Origin: Yersinia frederiksenii ATCC 33641
GTDB taxonomy: Bacteria; Pseudomonadota; Gammaproteobacteria; Enterobacterales; Enterobacteriaceae
DNA length: 64,000 nucleotides
Direction of reading: 5' to 3'
Assembly (NCBI RefSeq): GCF_000754805.1
Contig: NZ_KN150731.1
Coordinates: forward strand, 3,707,886-3,771,885
Position numbers and translations under genes: made by a program. Positions 40,032 to 51,213 of the stretch are shown here, one piece after another; the first letter of the stretch is position 1, and every line of letters starts with the position of its first letter. The notes under the pieces were generated by a model, which did no database searches, had not been told where the DNA came from, and worked only from the letters and a program-made list of their open reading frames with translations.

Positions 40032-40895
40032 TCAACGAGTGGTCGTTAAGGCATCCAGCAGATACTGTGGCAAAGCAAAGCTGCCGACATGAATGGCTGG
40101 GTTATAGTAGCGGCAGGTCAGGCCGGCTTCTGCAAAACGTTGTTGCAGCGTGGTGATATCCAATTGACGCAACTGTGGGTTTTGTGTCGCCCAAGCGAAG
40201 GTCATGATACCACCGTAATATGTCGGAATTGCTGCCTGATAAAAACTGACATCTTTGAAATAGTGACTAAGCTTGTTATGGCTATCGACGGCTTCATCTT
40301 GTTGCAGGAAACATACTCCGTTTTGTGCCACAAAAATGCCGCCTTCGTTTAGGCTGCGGGCACATCCCTCGTAGAAAGCTGATGTGAACAAGCTTTCTCC
40401 TGGGCCAATAGGGTCGGTACAGTCAGAGATAATGACATCAAATTTTTCAGTGGTCTGGTTAACGAAATTGACGCCATCATCGATAACTAACTTGAAGCGG
40501 GGATCGTCATAGGCTCCGGCGCTATGATTTGGTAAATATTGGCGACAGAACTCGACGACACCAGCATCAATTTCTACCATGGTGATTTGGTCAATATTCT
40601 TATGGCGACTAACTTCACGCAGCATCGCGCCGTCACCGCCGCCGATGATAAGCACTTTCTTCGCCTGGCCATGGGCCAGCAAAGGGACGTGCGTCATCAT
40701 TTCGTGATAGATAAATTCATCACGTTCAGTGGTTTGCACGACGCCGTCCAGAGCCATTACCCGACCCAGCACCGGGTTTTCAAAAATCACCAGATCCTGA
40801 TGCTCGGTTTTTTCGCGGTACAGTATATTTTCTACTGAAAAATACTGGCCGAAGTTGGCATGTAATGTTTCATACCATAGTTCTTTCTGTGACAT
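40032..40895 (-). CDS. speE: Spermidine synthase SpeE
   Basis: Transfers an aminopropyl group from decarboxylated SAM to putrescine. 287 residues. Rossmann SAM-binding motif [18 protein letters not shown] is at about 80-97, with the catalytic region [16 protein letters not shown] near 155-170. The N-terminus [16 protein letters not shown] is family-typical. Upstream gene of the speE-speD operon; yacC lies further upstream on the same strand. Confidence 0.97.
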   Translation of the reverse strand: MSQKELWYETLHANFGQYFSVENILYREKTEHQDLVIFENPVLGRVMALDGVVQTTERDEFIYHEMMTHVPLLAHGQAKKVLIIGGGDGAMLREVSRHKNIDQITMVEIDAGVVEFCRQYLPNHSAGAYDDPRFKLVIDDGVNFVNQTTEKFDVIISDCTDPIGPGESLFTSAFYEGCARSLNEGGIFVAQNGVCFLQQDEAVDSHNKLSHYFKDVSFYQAAIPTYYGGIMTFAWATQNPQLRQLDITTLQQRFAEAGLTCRYYNPAIHVGSFALPQYLLDALTTTR

Positions 40896-41009
40896 GTTCG
40901 GGGCTTCTCCTTCGCAGTAACAGCCATGAAAAATGGGGGCAACATAATAGCCAACTCTGCCAGAGGTTGCACGGCAGAATTTCAGGCTGAAAGGGTAAAT
41001 GTGGGATCG

Positions 41010-41357
41010 TTAGTTAGCGTATGCCAATAAACTTAAAGAGTCACGGGCGAGAGACTTGCATTTAGTCGGAACGGGGATCGCGATACCACGCAAATCACGA
41101 TAGCTCTCTTCACCCAAGGCTTTCATATTAAAGCTATTGTAATTACGCAGATCCCAGCGATTTTGCTGAGCAAAATAGACAATTGCCCGCTTGATTTCAT
41201 TATTGGGTAACTCGTTATAACCGCAGTCATTTTTTAGATACACGAATACCGCAGTCAGATCCGCAAGATCTTCTGCTTCAGATTCACTTAATGCAGAACT
41301 GGCAGATGAGAATCCGCACAGAGTAAGCAGCAGCATAACTAACGTTGTTCTTTTCAT
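41010..41357 (-). CDS. yacC: YacC, pilotin-like periplasmic protein
   Basis: Small exported protein of about 115 residues. The signal peptide is MKRTTLVMLLLTLCGFSSASSA; mature part begins LSESEAEDLADLTAVF. Two cysteines (NDCGYN and PTKCKS) match the disulfide of E. coli YacC and the ExeS/OutS pilotin family, which carry secretins to the outer membrane. The ATG chosen at 41357 fits the E. coli start; an ATG 21 bases upstream is also possible and neither has a good ribosome site. No secretin gene is in the window. Confidence 0.88.
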   Translation of the reverse strand: MKRTTLVMLLLTLCGFSSASSALSESEAEDLADLTAVFVYLKNDCGYNELPNNEIKRAIVYFAQQNRWDLRNYNSFNMKALGEESYRDLRGIAIPVPTKCKSLARDSLSLLAYAN

Positions 41358-41469
41358 AGCGGAAACAGGCTTGTTCATTGTAAACAGACGTTATCACACT
41401 GTGATGCGACAAAGTAAATTTTATTATCCTCCGTAATATAGATTGTTTCACCGAGTGATGGATTGTGCC

Positions 41470-41500
41470 TTGACCTTCCTGTTAGGGGAGGGTTTATGCT
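41470..41500 (+). promoter_or_regulatory. CueR-type copper promoter of cueO
   Basis: Inverted repeat ACCTTCC (41473-41479) and GGAGGGT (41487-41493) lies between a -35 TTGACC (41470-41475) and a -10 TATGCT (41495-41500). The -35/-10 spacer is 19 bp, the long spacing typical of MerR-family promoters. It sits 63 bp before the cueO start. Confidence 0.8.
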
Positions 41501-41562
41501 GATGCGTAATGCTGTTTCTGTGCCATATAGGCATCTACTGATAATCAAGAATGGAGACGACC

Positions 41563-43158
41563 ATGCATCGCCGTGATTTTATCAAGTTAACGGCAGCTCT
41601 TGGAGCCGCCACTTCACTGCCTTTATGGAGCCGTGCGGCACTCGCCGCAGACTTTTCACCTTTACCTATCCCACCATTACTTCAGCCAGATGCTAACGGC
41701 AACATTAATCTGAATATCCAAACCGGCACCATGGCCTGGTTACCTGCTGCGGCAACACAGACTTGGGGTTATAACGGTAATTTACTGGGGCCAGCGATTC
41801 GTTTGCAACGTGGTAGACCGGTAACTATCCACGTGACTAACTCTTTGCCAGAGGCAACTACCGTGCATTGGCATGGTTTGGAGATCCCCGGTGAAGTCGA
41901 CGGCGGGCCGCAAGCACTGATTCAGCCGGGAGCCAAACGTCAGGTCGCATTTACAGTAGAGCAACCGGCAGCGACCTGCTGGTTCCACCCACATACTCAC
42001 GGTAAAACCGGCCATCAGGTAGCCATGGGTTTGGGGGGACTGGTATTGATTGATGATAGTGATAGCGAGAAATTACCTCTGCCGAAGCAGTGGGGCGTCG
42101 ATGATATCCCGGTCATTTTGCAAGATAAACTCTTGGATAAAGATGGCCAGATTGATTATCAACTGGATGTGATGACCGCCGCCGTTGGCTGGTTTGGCGA
42201 CCGGATGCTCACCAATGGTGCGAGTTACCCACAGCAAGTTACCCCGCGCGGCTGGGTGCGTCTGCGACTACTTAATGGCTGCAATGCGCGTTCGTTGAAT
42301 CTGGCTCTCAGTGATGGTCGTCCGATGTATGTCATTGGTAGCGACGGTGGGTTATTGGCGGAGCCGGTAGCAGTGCGCGAGTTGCCGATATTGATGGGGG
42401 AGCGTTTTGAGGTGCTGGTGGATACTTCAGACGGCAAAGCGCTCGATTTGGTCACGTTACCGGTGACACAAATGGGGATGACATTGGCGCCATTTGATAA
42501 GCCGCTACCGGTATTGCGCATCCAACCCTCACTGGCTGCCGGCAGCAAAACTTTGCCAGACTCTTTGGTGGTGGTACCGGCGTTGGCGGATGCTACCGGC
42601 CTACAAGAGCGCTGGTTCCAGCTGATGATGGACCCGAAATTGGATATGCTGGGAATGCAAGCACTGATGAGCCGTTATGGTATGCAGGCCATGGCGGGAA
42701 TGAATATGGATCACGGTGCTATGCAGGGCATGGATAGTGGTCATATGGCCGGTATGGCAAATATGAAAGGTATGGATCATGGCGCGATGAAAACTGCGCC
42801 AGCGTTTGATTTCAGCCATGCTAATACTATCAATGGCAAAGCCTTCTCAATGACTGAACCAGCATTTGATGCAAAACTTGGGCAATACGAGAAGTGGACC
42901 ATTTCGGGTGAAGGCGACATGATGCTCCATCCCTTCCATGTTCATGGTACGCAGTTCCGTATTTTGAGCGAAAACGGCAAACCTCCAGCAGAGCATCGCC
43001 GTGGTTGGAAAGATACCGTGCGGGTAGAAGGTGCGCGCAGCGAGATATTGGTGTGCTTTAATCATTTGGCTCCTACCAATATGCCTTACATGGCCCACTG
43101 TCATCTGTTGGAACATGAAGATACGGGCATGATGTTGGGCTTTACCGTCAGCGCCTAG
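41563..43158 (+). CDS. cueO: Multicopper oxidase CueO
   Basis: Periplasmic copper-tolerance oxidase that converts Cu(I) to Cu(II). 531 residues from the ATG at 41563 (GGAGA upstream). A Tat signal is visible: [20 protein letters not shown]. Copper ligands lie in [35 protein letters not shown] and [15 protein letters not shown] Met/His-rich insert (about 365-410, with repeated GM and MDHGAM) is the labile Cu(I) site that covers the active centre in CueO. Expression should be copper-induced through CueR. Confidence 0.95.
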   Translation: MHRRDFIKLTAALGAATSLPLWSRAALAADFSPLPIPPLLQPDANGNINLNIQTGTMAWLPAAATQTWGYNGNLLGPAIRLQRGRPVTIHVTNSLPEATTVHWHGLEIPGEVDGGPQALIQPGAKRQVAFTVEQPAATCWFHPHTHGKTGHQVAMGLGGLVLIDDSDSEKLPLPKQWGVDDIPVILQDKLLDKDGQIDYQLDVMTAAVGWFGDRMLTNGASYPQQVTPRGWVRLRLLNGCNARSLNLALSDGRPMYVIGSDGGLLAEPVAVRELPILMGERFEVLVDTSDGKALDLVTLPVTQMGMTLAPFDKPLPVLRIQPSLAAGSKTLPDSLVVVPALADATGLQERWFQLMMDPKLDMLGMQALMSRYGMQAMAGMNMDHGAMQGMDSGHMAGMANMKGMDHGAMKTAPAFDFSHANTINGKAFSMTEPAFDAKLGQYEKWTISGEGDMMLHPFHVHGTQFRILSENGKPPAEHRRGWKDTVRVEGARSEILVCFNHLAPTNMPYMAHCHLLEHEDTGMMLGFTVSA

Positions 43159-43295
43159 GGTTATCCACGGGTTTGGCGTTGCAGAGTGGTTAGCTGCGAC
43201 GCCGACGTGGTGAGTCCGTCGCAACATGGTTTGGGCTATGGTAAACTCAGCGGCTTTCTTCCGGCAACCAACGTAAAAAAGCGACGTTAATACCT

Positions 43296-43832
43296 ATGAA
43301 ACACACTGTAGAAGTCATGATTTCCGAGCAGGAAGTCAAAATCCGAATTGCCGAATTAGGCCGCCAAATATCTGAACATTACCGCGAGAGTGGCAGTGAA
43401 ATGGTGTTGGTCGGGTTGCTCCGTGGTTCATTTATGTTTATGGCTGACTTATGCCGCGCTATTGATGTTTCGCATGAAGTTGATTTTATGACGGCCTCCA
43501 GTTATGGCAATGGCATGAGCACCACCCGTGATGTCAAAATCCTCAAAGATCTGGATGAAGATATCCGTGGTAAAGATGTGCTTATCGTCGAAGATATAAT
43601 CGATTCGGGTAATACATTAAGTAAAGTTCGTGAAATTTTGCAACTGCGTGGGCCGAAGTCATTGGCTATTTGCACACTGTTGGATAAACCAGAGCGCCGT
43701 GAAGTACAGGTGCCAGTAGAGTGGGTTGGTTTCGCCATTCCTGATGAGTTTGTAGTGGGCTATGGTATCGATTACGCGCAGCGTTATAGACATTTACCTT
43801 ATGTTGGTAAAGTTGTGATGTTGGATGAGTAA
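43296..43832 (+). CDS. hpt: Hypoxanthine phosphoribosyltransferase Hpt
   Basis: Purine salvage enzyme making IMP (and GMP less well) from hypoxanthine and PRPP. 178 residues as in E. coli. The PRPP-binding motif [14 protein letters not shown] is at about 98-111; the flexible loop carries SSYGNGM. It converges on can across a 100-bp spacer with a G/C-rich imperfect hairpin near 43893-43923 that lacks a U tract. Confidence 0.96.
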   Translation: MKHTVEVMISEQEVKIRIAELGRQISEHYRESGSEMVLVGLLRGSFMFMADLCRAIDVSHEVDFMTASSYGNGMSTTRDVKILKDLDEDIRGKDVLIVEDIIDSGNTLSKVREILQLRGPKSLAICTLLDKPERREVQVPVEWVGFAIPDEFVVGYGIDYAQRYRHLPYVGKVVMLDE

Positions 43833-43934
43833 TTTGGGCTCGGCTACTGCGCGCTGGTACTTTAAGATTTTGATTTATCGGTGATATTCACTGGGAGAGG
43901 GCGCGTTTTAACGTACCCTCCCATAGCGATTAGC

Positions 43935-44600
43935 TTAGTCTTCTTTAGGGTCTTTAGGCAATAACTCAGCCATGGCTTTGCGATACACCTGTTCAAGTGC
44001 TTCCATGCTGGTAGCGGAGACTTCCAAATCCGTCAGTAGGCCGTCTTCAATACCATAGACCCAGCCGTGAATCATGGCTTTCTGCCCACGTTTCCAAGCG
44101 GAGCGGACAATAGTTGAATGACCCAAGTTATACACTTGCTCCACGACGTTGAGTTTACATAACATATTGCTACGTTCTTCAGCGGGCAGCCGGCCTAGTA
44201 GTGAGCTGTGTTTAAACCAAAGATCACGGATATGCAGTAGCCAGTTATCAATCAGCCCTAATTCGAGGTCTTTCTTGGTTGCCGCTTCAACACCGCCGCA
44301 ACCGAGGTGACCACAGATAATGATATGCTCAACCTGTAGAACATCGATGGCGTATTGAACCACGGACAGGCAGTTTAGATCCGTATGGATAACCAGATTG
44401 GCAACGTTACGGTGAACAAATAATTCACCGGCTTTCAGGCCCGTCAGCTCTTCTGCCGGGACGCGGCTATCTGAACAGCCTATCCACAGGAAGCGAGGTT
44501 TCTGTGCTAGCGCCAGGTGCTCAAAAAAACCGGGGTCATCTTTACTGATAGCATTTGACCAAGTCCGGTTGTTCGCGATGAGCTTTTCTATTTCTTTCAT
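43935..44600 (-). CDS. can: Beta-class carbonic anhydrase Can
   Basis: Zinc enzyme interconverting CO2 and bicarbonate, supplying bicarbonate for biosynthesis at ambient CO2. 221 residues from the ATG at 44600. Zinc ligands are in IGCSDSRVP (Cys about 42, Asp 44) and CGHLGCGG (His about 98, Cys 101). A longer open frame extends 114 bases upstream but matches no family N-terminus. Divergent from yadG. Confidence 0.96.
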   Translation of the reverse strand: MKEIEKLIANNRTWSNAISKDDPGFFEHLALAQKPRFLWIGCSDSRVPAEELTGLKAGELFVHRNVANLVIHTDLNCLSVVQYAIDVLQVEHIIICGHLGCGGVEAATKKDLELGLIDNWLLHIRDLWFKHSSLLGRLPAEERSNMLCKLNVVEQVYNLGHSTIVRSAWKRGQKAMIHGWVYGIEDGLLTDLEVSATSMEALEQVYRKAMAELLPKDPKED

Positions 44601-44837
44601 AAATGTAAATAGCCTGTAATGAACGGATTGCGATAGGGTAATATACGGCAAGGATGACGATTTTGAAATCGGAACAGTTGTTCCTTTGGTAGCGCAATGT
44701 TGTCTGCGTAACATCTTCTCGGTATCGACCCAGACTCTCTTCTGCCCTCGTAACTTGCTCTGAAAAGGGTGGGTTAAGCCAGATATGGGTATGCTGTAAC
44801 CACTGGGAAACTCATAGAATAAGGTTGTTTTTTACTT

Positions 44838-45764
44838 ATGACATATGCACTGGAAATAACGCAGCTGACCAAAACCTATGCCGGTGGCGTTCAGGCACTG
44901 CGTGGTATTGATCTGCACGTAGAGGCAGGCGATTTTTATGCTTTGCTCGGGCCTAATGGGGCGGGGAAATCCACCACCATTGGCATTATCAGTTCATTGG
45001 TGAATAAAACCTCTGGCAAGGTGAAGGTTTTTGGTTACGACATCGATCAAGATATCGTCAACGCCAAGCGCCAGCTCGGATTAGTGCCACAAGAATTTAA
45101 CTTCAACCCGTTTGAAACGGTGTTGCAGATTGTGATTACCCAAGCTGGGTATTACGGTGTTACGCGGCGTGAAGCGATACAACGAGCAGAGAAATATCTC
45201 AGCCAGTTAGATTTGTGGAGCAAACGTAATGAGCGCGCCATCCGTTTATCCGGCGGGATGAAACGCCGCTTAATGATAGCTCGCGCGCTGATGCATGAAC
45301 CTAAGTTACTGATTCTGGATGAGCCAACCGCTGGGGTTGATATTGAACTACGTCGCTCTATGTGGGGGTTCTTAAAAGAGCTGAACGCGCAGGGAACGAC
45401 GATTATTCTGACCACCCACTATCTGGAAGAGGCAGAAATGCTGTGCCGTAACATTGGTATTATCCAAAATGGTGAGTTGGTGGAAAATACCACTATGAAA
45501 CAGTTGCTTGGCAAGCTAGAGTCAGAAACCTTCATCTTTGACTTGGGTATTAAAAGCCCGCTGCCGAAGCTGGAAGGGTATAGCTATCGCCTGACGGATA
45601 CCTCAACACTGGAAGTCGATGTAAAGCGCGAGCAGGGCCTGAATGGTTTATTCAGTCAATTAAATGCTCAGGGAATTCAGGTACAGAGTATGCGCAACAA
45701 GGCCAACCGTCTGGAAGAGCTATTTGTCACCTTGGTTAATAGTAACGGGGGAGAAAAAGCATGA
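44838..45764 (+). CDS. yadG: ABC transporter ATP-binding protein YadG
   Basis: 308-residue ATPase of an ABC-2 type exporter. Walker A GPNGAGKST is near residue 38, the signature RLSGGMKRRL near 139, Walker B KLLILDEPTAGVD near 158, and the H-loop TTHYLEEAE near 195. A C-terminal extension of about 80 residues follows. Its stop overlaps the yadH start by 4 bases, so the two make one transporter. Substrate is unknown. Confidence 0.93.
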   Translation: MTYALEITQLTKTYAGGVQALRGIDLHVEAGDFYALLGPNGAGKSTTIGIISSLVNKTSGKVKVFGYDIDQDIVNAKRQLGLVPQEFNFNPFETVLQIVITQAGYYGVTRREAIQRAEKYLSQLDLWSKRNERAIRLSGGMKRRLMIARALMHEPKLLILDEPTAGVDIELRRSMWGFLKELNAQGTTIILTTHYLEEAEMLCRNIGIIQNGELVENTTMKQLLGKLESETFIFDLGIKSPLPKLEGYSYRLTDTSTLEVDVKREQGLNGLFSQLNAQGIQVQSMRNKANRLEELFVTLVNSNGGEKA

Positions 45765-46531
45765 GCCGCCTGTATTGGGTAGCATTACAGAGTATCTGGA
45801 TCAAAGAAATTACGCGTTTTGCCCGTATCTGGATTCAAACGCTGGTACCGCCAGTGATTACCATGTCGCTCTATTTCGTCATTTTCGGTAACCTGATTGG
45901 GTCGCGAATTGGTGATATGGGCGGTTTTAATTATATGCAGTTTATTGTTCCCGGCCTGATTATGATGGCGGTGATAACGAACTCATATGCCAACGTTGCG
46001 GCATCTTTCTTCGGGGCAAAATTCCAGCGCAGTATTGAAGAGCTGCTAGTGGCTCCAGTGCCCACCCACATTGTGATTATCGGTTATGTTGGTGGTGGCG
46101 TGGCGCGTGGGCTCTGTGTCGGTATTCTGGTTACCATTATTTCACTGTTCTTTGTGCCACTGCATGTTCACTCTTGGTCAATGATTGCACTGACATTAAT
46201 GTTGACGGCGATTCTCTTCTCCCTTGGAGGGTTATTGAATGCTGTTTTTGCCAAAACCTTTGATGACATCAGTTTGGTGCCCACTTTTGTGCTGACACCG
46301 TTGACGTATCTGGGCGGGGTGTTTTACTCGTTAGCCTTACTGCCACCTTTTTGGCAGGCGGTCTCAAAACTTAACCCTATCGTGTACATGATTAGTGGCT
46401 TCCGTTACGGCTTCCTTGGCATTACTGATGTGCCACTGGTATTTACCATTGGCGTGTTAGTGGTATTTATCGCGGTATTTTATGCTTGGGCGTGGTATTT
46501 GATCGAGCGCGGGCGCGGTTTACGTACCTAG
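45761..46531 (+). CDS. yadH: ABC-2 type transporter permease YadH
   Basis: 256-residue inner membrane protein with six hydrophobic segments. The family signature region GGVFYSLALLPPFWQAVSKLNPIVYMISGFRYGFLG lies near 180-215. Partner of YadG. The same pair lies next to can in E. coli. Confidence 0.93.
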   Translation: MSRLYWVALQSIWIKEITRFARIWIQTLVPPVITMSLYFVIFGNLIGSRIGDMGGFNYMQFIVPGLIMMAVITNSYANVAASFFGAKFQRSIEELLVAPVPTHIVIIGYVGGGVARGLCVGILVTIISLFFVPLHVHSWSMIALTLMLTAILFSLGGLLNAVFAKTFDDISLVPTFVLTPLTYLGGVFYSLALLPPFWQAVSKLNPIVYMISGFRYGFLGITDVPLVFTIGVLVVFIAVFYAWAWYLIERGRGLRT

Positions 46532-46766
46532 TTTTTTTGGTAATTGACGTTGCAGATGGGCCATGCTGCAACGTCAATTACCCGTGTTATTGGTCGGGAT
46601 AGTAAATTATTAGTTAGTTAATTGTTGTTAATGCTGGAATTTAATCGTAATAAATAATGTCCTCGTCTAATATCAGCTTTCTCAAGTCTAATAGTCTCGT
46701 GCTATGCTGGCGCACCCGATTTTCTCCTTTTCAATTCAGCGCCGAATGCGCATAAGTAGAACGATA

Positions 46767-48077
46767 ATGTGGCATAAAAACAGAATAGCTATTGGGATGC
46801 TACTCGGTGTTGTCATGTCGGTAATGATACCGGCAACGCATGCAGACCTTCTGCCAGATGAAGCAGCACTTACCCCTAAATATATGATTGCAGACCGTGA
46901 TAGCGAAATATATTCATTGGTTGGCGATAAGGTCATTCCGGTCGGTGAGATTCAAGAAGACCAGATTCTTCAAGTTCTACCTGCGGCTGCGGAATACTAT
47001 GAATTTAAATTTGGTAACGGCATTGGTTTTATTGATAAAGATGATCTGCGTGATATCAAGAAAGAAAGAAAAAACAATGACATATTGGGGGATCTAAATA
47101 AGCCTTTACCGAACCAAAATATCATTATCAAGCGTGAAACGCCGGTTTATCTTGCTGCAGATGTAGACAGTGAGCAATTTGCTACATTGGTTGAGAACTT
47201 GCGCTACCCGATAGTTGGTAAACTGAAAGACCGATTAAGTAATACTTGGTATCAGGTTAATATTGGCGATAGTTTGGGATATATCAGTAGCGCGGATGCC
47301 GAAATAGATAACGGCATTCCTATCCTGACTTATCACCATATGTTGAGAAATGAAGAAAATAAACGTTTTCTGAACACATCAACGACGACTTCGGATGCGG
47401 CGTTTAGTAACCAAATGACCTATCTCAAAGAGACGGGCTACGACACGATTTCTCTCTATCAGCTTGAAGGTTATCTCAATAATAAAATTAATCTGCCAGC
47501 GAAAGTGGTGGTATTGACATTCGATGATGGCCTTAAATCGGTCAATCGTTACGCGTATCCGATATTAAAAGAAAAGGGCTTCCGGGCAACGGCATTTATT
47601 ATTTCTTCGCGTATTAAACGTCATCCACAGAAATGGAATCCTGACTCATTGCAGTTTATGAGTATTTCTGAATTAAAAGAGATCCAGGATGTATTTGATA
47701 TTCAGTCTCATACCCATTTTTTACATCGCACAGATAATAAACGTAACCCCATTTTATTGAGCCGTTCTTATCATAATATTGTTTTTGATTTTGAGCATTC
47801 GCGCCGGGCATTATCTCAGTTTAATCCGCATGTGATTTTTCTGTCTTACCCCTTTGGCGGCTTTAATCAGATCGCTATTGATGCTGCAAAAAATGCAGGC
47901 TTCCATTTAGCGGTCACGACGGTACGGGGTAAGGTAAAGCCGGGTGATAATCCGTTTACTCTTAAGCGGCTTTATATTCTGCGTACAGATTCAATCCCGA
48001 CCATGGCCGAGCGCATTGCTAATGAGCCAGGTCAGGTTCCAGCCCCAGCAGCACCGGCGGTGATGGAGTCTGATTAG
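46767..48077 (+). CDS. yadE: Polysaccharide deacetylase family protein YadE
   Basis: Exported protein of 436 residues from the ATG at 46767; upstream in-frame ATGs (46704, 46746) would spoil the signal peptide [26 protein letters not shown]. The first half has two SH3-like stretches ([30 protein letters not shown]). The second half is a NodB-type carbohydrate esterase 4 domain with LTFDDGLKS (metal Asp), QSHTHFLH (metal His pair) and SYPFGGFN. Natural substrate is unknown. It converges on panD across a bidirectional terminator. Confidence 0.88.
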   Translation: MWHKNRIAIGMLLGVVMSVMIPATHADLLPDEAALTPKYMIADRDSEIYSLVGDKVIPVGEIQEDQILQVLPAAAEYYEFKFGNGIGFIDKDDLRDIKKERKNNDILGDLNKPLPNQNIIIKRETPVYLAADVDSEQFATLVENLRYPIVGKLKDRLSNTWYQVNIGDSLGYISSADAEIDNGIPILTYHHMLRNEENKRFLNTSTTTSDAAFSNQMTYLKETGYDTISLYQLEGYLNNKINLPAKVVVLTFDDGLKSVNRYAYPILKEKGFRATAFIISSRIKRHPQKWNPDSLQFMSISELKEIQDVFDIQSHTHFLHRTDNKRNPILLSRSYHNIVFDFEHSRRALSQFNPHVIFLSYPFGGFNQIAIDAAKNAGFHLAVTTVRGKVKPGDNPFTLKRLYILRTDSIPTMAERIANEPGQVPAPAAPAVMESD

Positions 48078-48100
48078 CTGTTGCGTGGTTTTAGGGTATG

Positions 48101-48131
48101 AAAAAAGGCGCTTTAATTAAGCGCCTTTTTT
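48101..48131. terminator. Bidirectional terminator between yadE and panD
   Basis: Perfect 11-bp stem AAAAAAGGCGC (48101-48111) and GCGCCTTTTTT (48121-48131), loop TTTAATTAA. It gives a U tract on either strand and separates two convergent genes. Confidence 0.93.
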
Positions 48132-48159
48132 ATGGTGTAATTTCAAGCATGACTTGCGA

Positions 48160-48540
48160 TTAGGCGACTTGAACCGGCACGGCCTTCGCTTTACGCTGCA
48201 ACTGATTTTCACCTTCAAAATACGCCACTTTTGGGTGGTGCAGGCGGGCATCAGTATCAGACATCTGAACATAAGAGCAGATGATCAGTTTATCGCCGAC
48301 GCAGGCACAACGTGCTGCGGCACCATTCACAGAGATAATCCGTGAACCGCGCTCGGCGGCAATCGCGTAAGTTGAAAAACGCTGACCATTATCAACGTTA
48401 TAAATATCAATAGCTTCGTATTCTAGAATACCTGCAGCTTCCAAAAAATCCTGGTCAATAGCGCAGGAACCTTCATAGTGCAAATCAGCTTGAGTGACTT
48501 TGACCCGATGCAGTTTGCCTTGCAACATAGTGCGTATCAT
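48160..48540 (-). CDS. panD: Aspartate 1-decarboxylase PanD
   Basis: Pyruvoyl enzyme producing beta-alanine for pantothenate; 126 residues. Self-cleavage site Gly24-Ser25 is present (HYEGSCAID). First residues [20 protein letters not shown] match E. coli. It follows panC by 165 bp; the gene found between them in E. coli (yadD) is absent here. Confidence 0.97.
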   Translation of the reverse strand: MIRTMLQGKLHRVKVTQADLHYEGSCAIDQDFLEAAGILEYEAIDIYNVDNGQRFSTYAIAAERGSRIISVNGAAARCACVGDKLIICSYVQMSDTDARLHHPKVAYFEGENQLQRKAKAVPVQVA

Positions 48541-48705
48541 AACTCTTACCTTTGACCCCAGTTATTGCCCAGAATAAGTCTGGCAACCCATCCCCTCACC
48601 GACTGATTTAGGGAGAAGCACCCAGTTTTGCTGATTTTATATCACTTGTCTATGACTGACTTTATTGTATTGGCCCTAGGCCGATGCCTGTGTCGGGCCA
48701 GATAA

Positions 48706-49560
48706 TCAGCTACACAAATCAACTTGTTGGTTATCAATCAGTCGTGCTTTACCCAACCAGGCGGCCATGAGAATAACCGCTTGCTCACTCTTGGCAGTCA
48801 ACGGTAACAACGTTTGAGCATCGCGAATAAAAAGCTCATCAGGTGTAAAGCCAGCCTGGCGTAACTGCTCTGCGGTATCGGCCAGTAAATCATCAATATG
48901 CCGTTCACCCGCGGTTAGCTTCTCGGCTAATGCCTGCATTATTTTATAGAGCCGTGGTGCAATTTTCCGCTCTTCAGTCGTCAGATAACCATTGCGAGAG
49001 CTTAGCGCCAGGCCATCTTTTGCCCGCACAATGGGGACGCCAATAACATTGATGTCATAGCCCATATCCGCCACCATTTTGCGGATTAATGCCAGTTGCT
49101 GATAATCTTTTTCGCCAAAACAGGCCACATTTGGTTGAACCAGATTGAACAACTTACTGACGATTGTCGAGACGCCACGGAAATGGCCGGGGCGGCTGGC
49201 ACCTTCCAAAATAGTAGATAGAGCGGGGACGTCAACATAGGTCTGGGCTTCCAATCCTGCCGGGTAAACATCGGCCGCCGCCGGAGCGAACACTAAGTCA
49301 ACGCCGTGGCGGGTCAGCTTCTCGCAATCTTCTTGCAAAGTGCGCGGGTAGCGGGCTAAATCATCCGGGCGTTCAAATTGCAGTGGATTGACAAAAATAC
49401 TCACGACCACAACATCGGCACGCATTTTGGCATCTTCGACCAAAGTCATATGCCCTTGGTGCAGGTTGCCCATGGTTGGCACCAGTGCAACTCGCTTGCC
49501 TTCATGACGCCAGCGATGGATTTGCTGGCGCAACAATGGCAAGGTTTCGATAATTAGCAT
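48706..49560 (-). CDS. panC: Pantothenate synthetase PanC
   Basis: ATP-dependent condensation of pantoate and beta-alanine. 284 residues from the ATG at 49560, which has GGAG 6 bases upstream and gives [14 protein letters not shown] as in E. coli. Adenylate-forming motifs are [10 protein letters not shown] and the KMSKS-like LSSRNGYLT. The frame stays open 24 bases further up only because it runs into the ERIC element. It is separated from panB by that ERIC. Confidence 0.96.
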   Translation of the reverse strand: MLIIETLPLLRQQIHRWRHEGKRVALVPTMGNLHQGHMTLVEDAKMRADVVVVSIFVNPLQFERPDDLARYPRTLQEDCEKLTRHGVDLVFAPAAADVYPAGLEAQTYVDVPALSTILEGASRPGHFRGVSTIVSKLFNLVQPNVACFGEKDYQQLALIRKMVADMGYDINVIGVPIVRAKDGLALSSRNGYLTTEERKIAPRLYKIMQALAEKLTAGERHIDDLLADTAEQLRQAGFTPDELFIRDAQTLLPLTAKSEQAVILMAAWLGKARLIDNQQVDLCS

Positions 49561-49572
49561 CCTTTTCTCCGG

Positions 49573-49699
49573 TATACCCGTCATCTTTCAAGTTGCAGGT
49601 GTGTTGGCTGCACTCATTCACCCGAATCACTTACTGATGTAAGCTCATCGGGATTTTCTTGCTTGCCGCCTTCCTGCACCACGAAGTCTCTAGGGTGTA
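49573..49699. repeat. ERIC element between panB and panC
   Basis: 127-bp palindromic ERIC bounded by TATACCC and GGGTGTA. The core includes CCCGAATCACTTAC and the mirror GTAAGCTCATCGGGATT. Its size is the standard ERIC length. It lies in the panB-panC spacer, 13 bp before the panC start, and is transcribed if panB and panC share an mRNA. Confidence 0.9.
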
Positions 49700-49724
49700 A
49701 TAGCCATATTTAAGCAGTAAAAAT

Positions 49725-50522
49725 TTACTGGAATGTATGTTCTTCAGCTGGATAGACGCTGCTCTCAACTTCTTGAATATAAAGCTGAATAGCGGTGCGA
49801 ATATCACCGGCACTTTGTGCCAGGAAGTTTTTGCTAAATTTAGGTGTATGACCGCCAGTAATACCTAGCGCATCATGCATAACCAGAATTTGCCCATCAG
49901 TAACATTGCCTGCGCCAATACCAATCACCGGAATAGTCAGTGCTTCAGTGACTCGCTGGGCCAATTCTACCGGTACGCATTCCAGAACGAGCAGTTGCGC
50001 CCCTGCATTTTCCAGCGCCTGAGCATCTTTCAGCAGTTTGTTCGCCGCGACTTCTTCCCGGCCTTGCACTTTATAGCCGCCGAAAATATTGACCGATTGC
50101 GGTGTTAACCCTAAGTGCCCACAGACAGGAACTGCGCGCTCTGCCAGCATACGGATGGTGTCGCACAACCAACTGCCGCCTTCCAGTTTGACCATATTGG
50201 CCCCAGCTCGCATTAATTCTGCCGCGTTAGTGAATGTTTGCTCTGGTGTGGCATAACTCATGAAGGGCATATCCGCCAATAACAGGCAATGAGGCGCACC
50301 ACGACGCACTGCGCGGGTATGATAAGCTACATCCGCGGTGGTCACTGGTAGGGTAGAATCGAAGCCTTGTAGTGTCATTCCGAGCGAATCACCCACCAGC
50401 AGAACCCCAATGCCCTGCTCAGCAAATAACTGAGCAAAGCTGGCATCATAGGCCGTGAGTGTGGCGAACTTACGTTTCTCTTGTTTCCATTGACGTAAGT
50501 GGCTCATGGTGGTGGCTTTCAT
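49725..50522 (-). CDS. panB: 3-methyl-2-oxobutanoate hydroxymethyltransferase PanB
   Basis: First committed step of pantoate synthesis; transfers a hydroxymethyl group from methylene-THF to ketoisovalerate. 265 residues from the ATG at 50522 (AGGAG 8 bases upstream; a GTG directly before it is less likely). Conserved stretches are LLVGDSLGM with the metal Asp, [20 protein letters not shown], and [18 protein letters not shown]. Co-directional with panC. Confidence 0.96.
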   Translation of the reverse strand: MKATTMSHLRQWKQEKRKFATLTAYDASFAQLFAEQGIGVLLVGDSLGMTLQGFDSTLPVTTADVAYHTRAVRRGAPHCLLLADMPFMSYATPEQTFTNAAELMRAGANMVKLEGGSWLCDTIRMLAERAVPVCGHLGLTPQSVNIFGGYKVQGREEVAANKLLKDAQALENAGAQLLVLECVPVELAQRVTEALTIPVIGIGAGNVTDGQILVMHDALGITGGHTPKFSKNFLAQSAGDIRTAIQLYIQEVESSVYPAEEHTFQ

Positions 50523-50725
50523 CACTCTTTCTCCTGAAGTCGTCAGTTTAATAACGTCATTCTACTGTAACCGTAGCACAACGGCGAGTGGTGCTATTTT
50601 ATGCATTTAATCATATAGATAGAGGGCTTATCCTCGGCTGATAGCTAAGAATGCAGCATAGAATAAAGAATTAAAGATAAAGGTGATATTAGATAGGGAT
50701 GCAGGTTGGTGCTGGCAGACATCAG

Positions 50726-51205
50726 TTACCAAGGCACCAGACCATTTTTGTCTACGAGTTTAAGGCGCTCTGATAATAATTCGCCATCAGGGAAAATCAG
50801 GTCAGGCGCAATATCTACCAGTGGATAGAGCATAAACTCACGCTCTTTTAGACCATAGTGCGGCACAGTTAGGCGATCTGTGGTTATCACCTGATCGCCA
50901 TACAGCATAATATCCAGATCCAGTGTCCGTGGCCCCCAGCGCTGCTCTTTTCTCACCCGACCTTGATTGCGCTCAATGGCTTGGGTGCAGTCCAACAACT
51001 GCTCTGGTGGAAGTGATGTATCCAAGGCTACCACAGCATTGAGGAAGTCTGGCTGGTCTTGCGGGCCTAAGGGTTTGGTGCGGTAAAACGGTGAACACGC
51101 CACTAACCGGGTGCGTGGTAGATGCTCCAGCGCTTCCAGTGCTGCTTTAACCTGTTGCAGTGGCATGGACTGATTACTGCCCAACGCGATATAGACCCGG
51201 ATCAT
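50726..51205 (-). CDS. folK: 2-amino-4-hydroxy-6-hydroxymethyldihydropteridine pyrophosphokinase FolK
   Basis: Transfers pyrophosphate from ATP to the pterin in folate synthesis; 159 residues as in E. coli. Signatures are ALGSN near the start, LGPQDQPDFLNAVVAL, and RWGPRTLDLDIMLYG. It starts 8 bp after the pcnB stop, in a gluQ-pcnB-folK run. Confidence 0.96.
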   Translation of the reverse strand: MIRVYIALGSNQSMPLQQVKAALEALEHLPRTRLVACSPFYRTKPLGPQDQPDFLNAVVALDTSLPPEQLLDCTQAIERNQGRVRKEQRWGPRTLDLDIMLYGDQVITTDRLTVPHYGLKEREFMLYPLVDIAPDLIFPDGELLSERLKLVDKNGLVPW

Positions 51206-51213
51206 GATATAAA

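Noticed and set aside
43195-43223. TGCGACG/CGTCGCA hairpin after cueO
   Set aside because: A 7-bp stem without a U tract in the cueO-hpt spacer; too weak to call a terminator.
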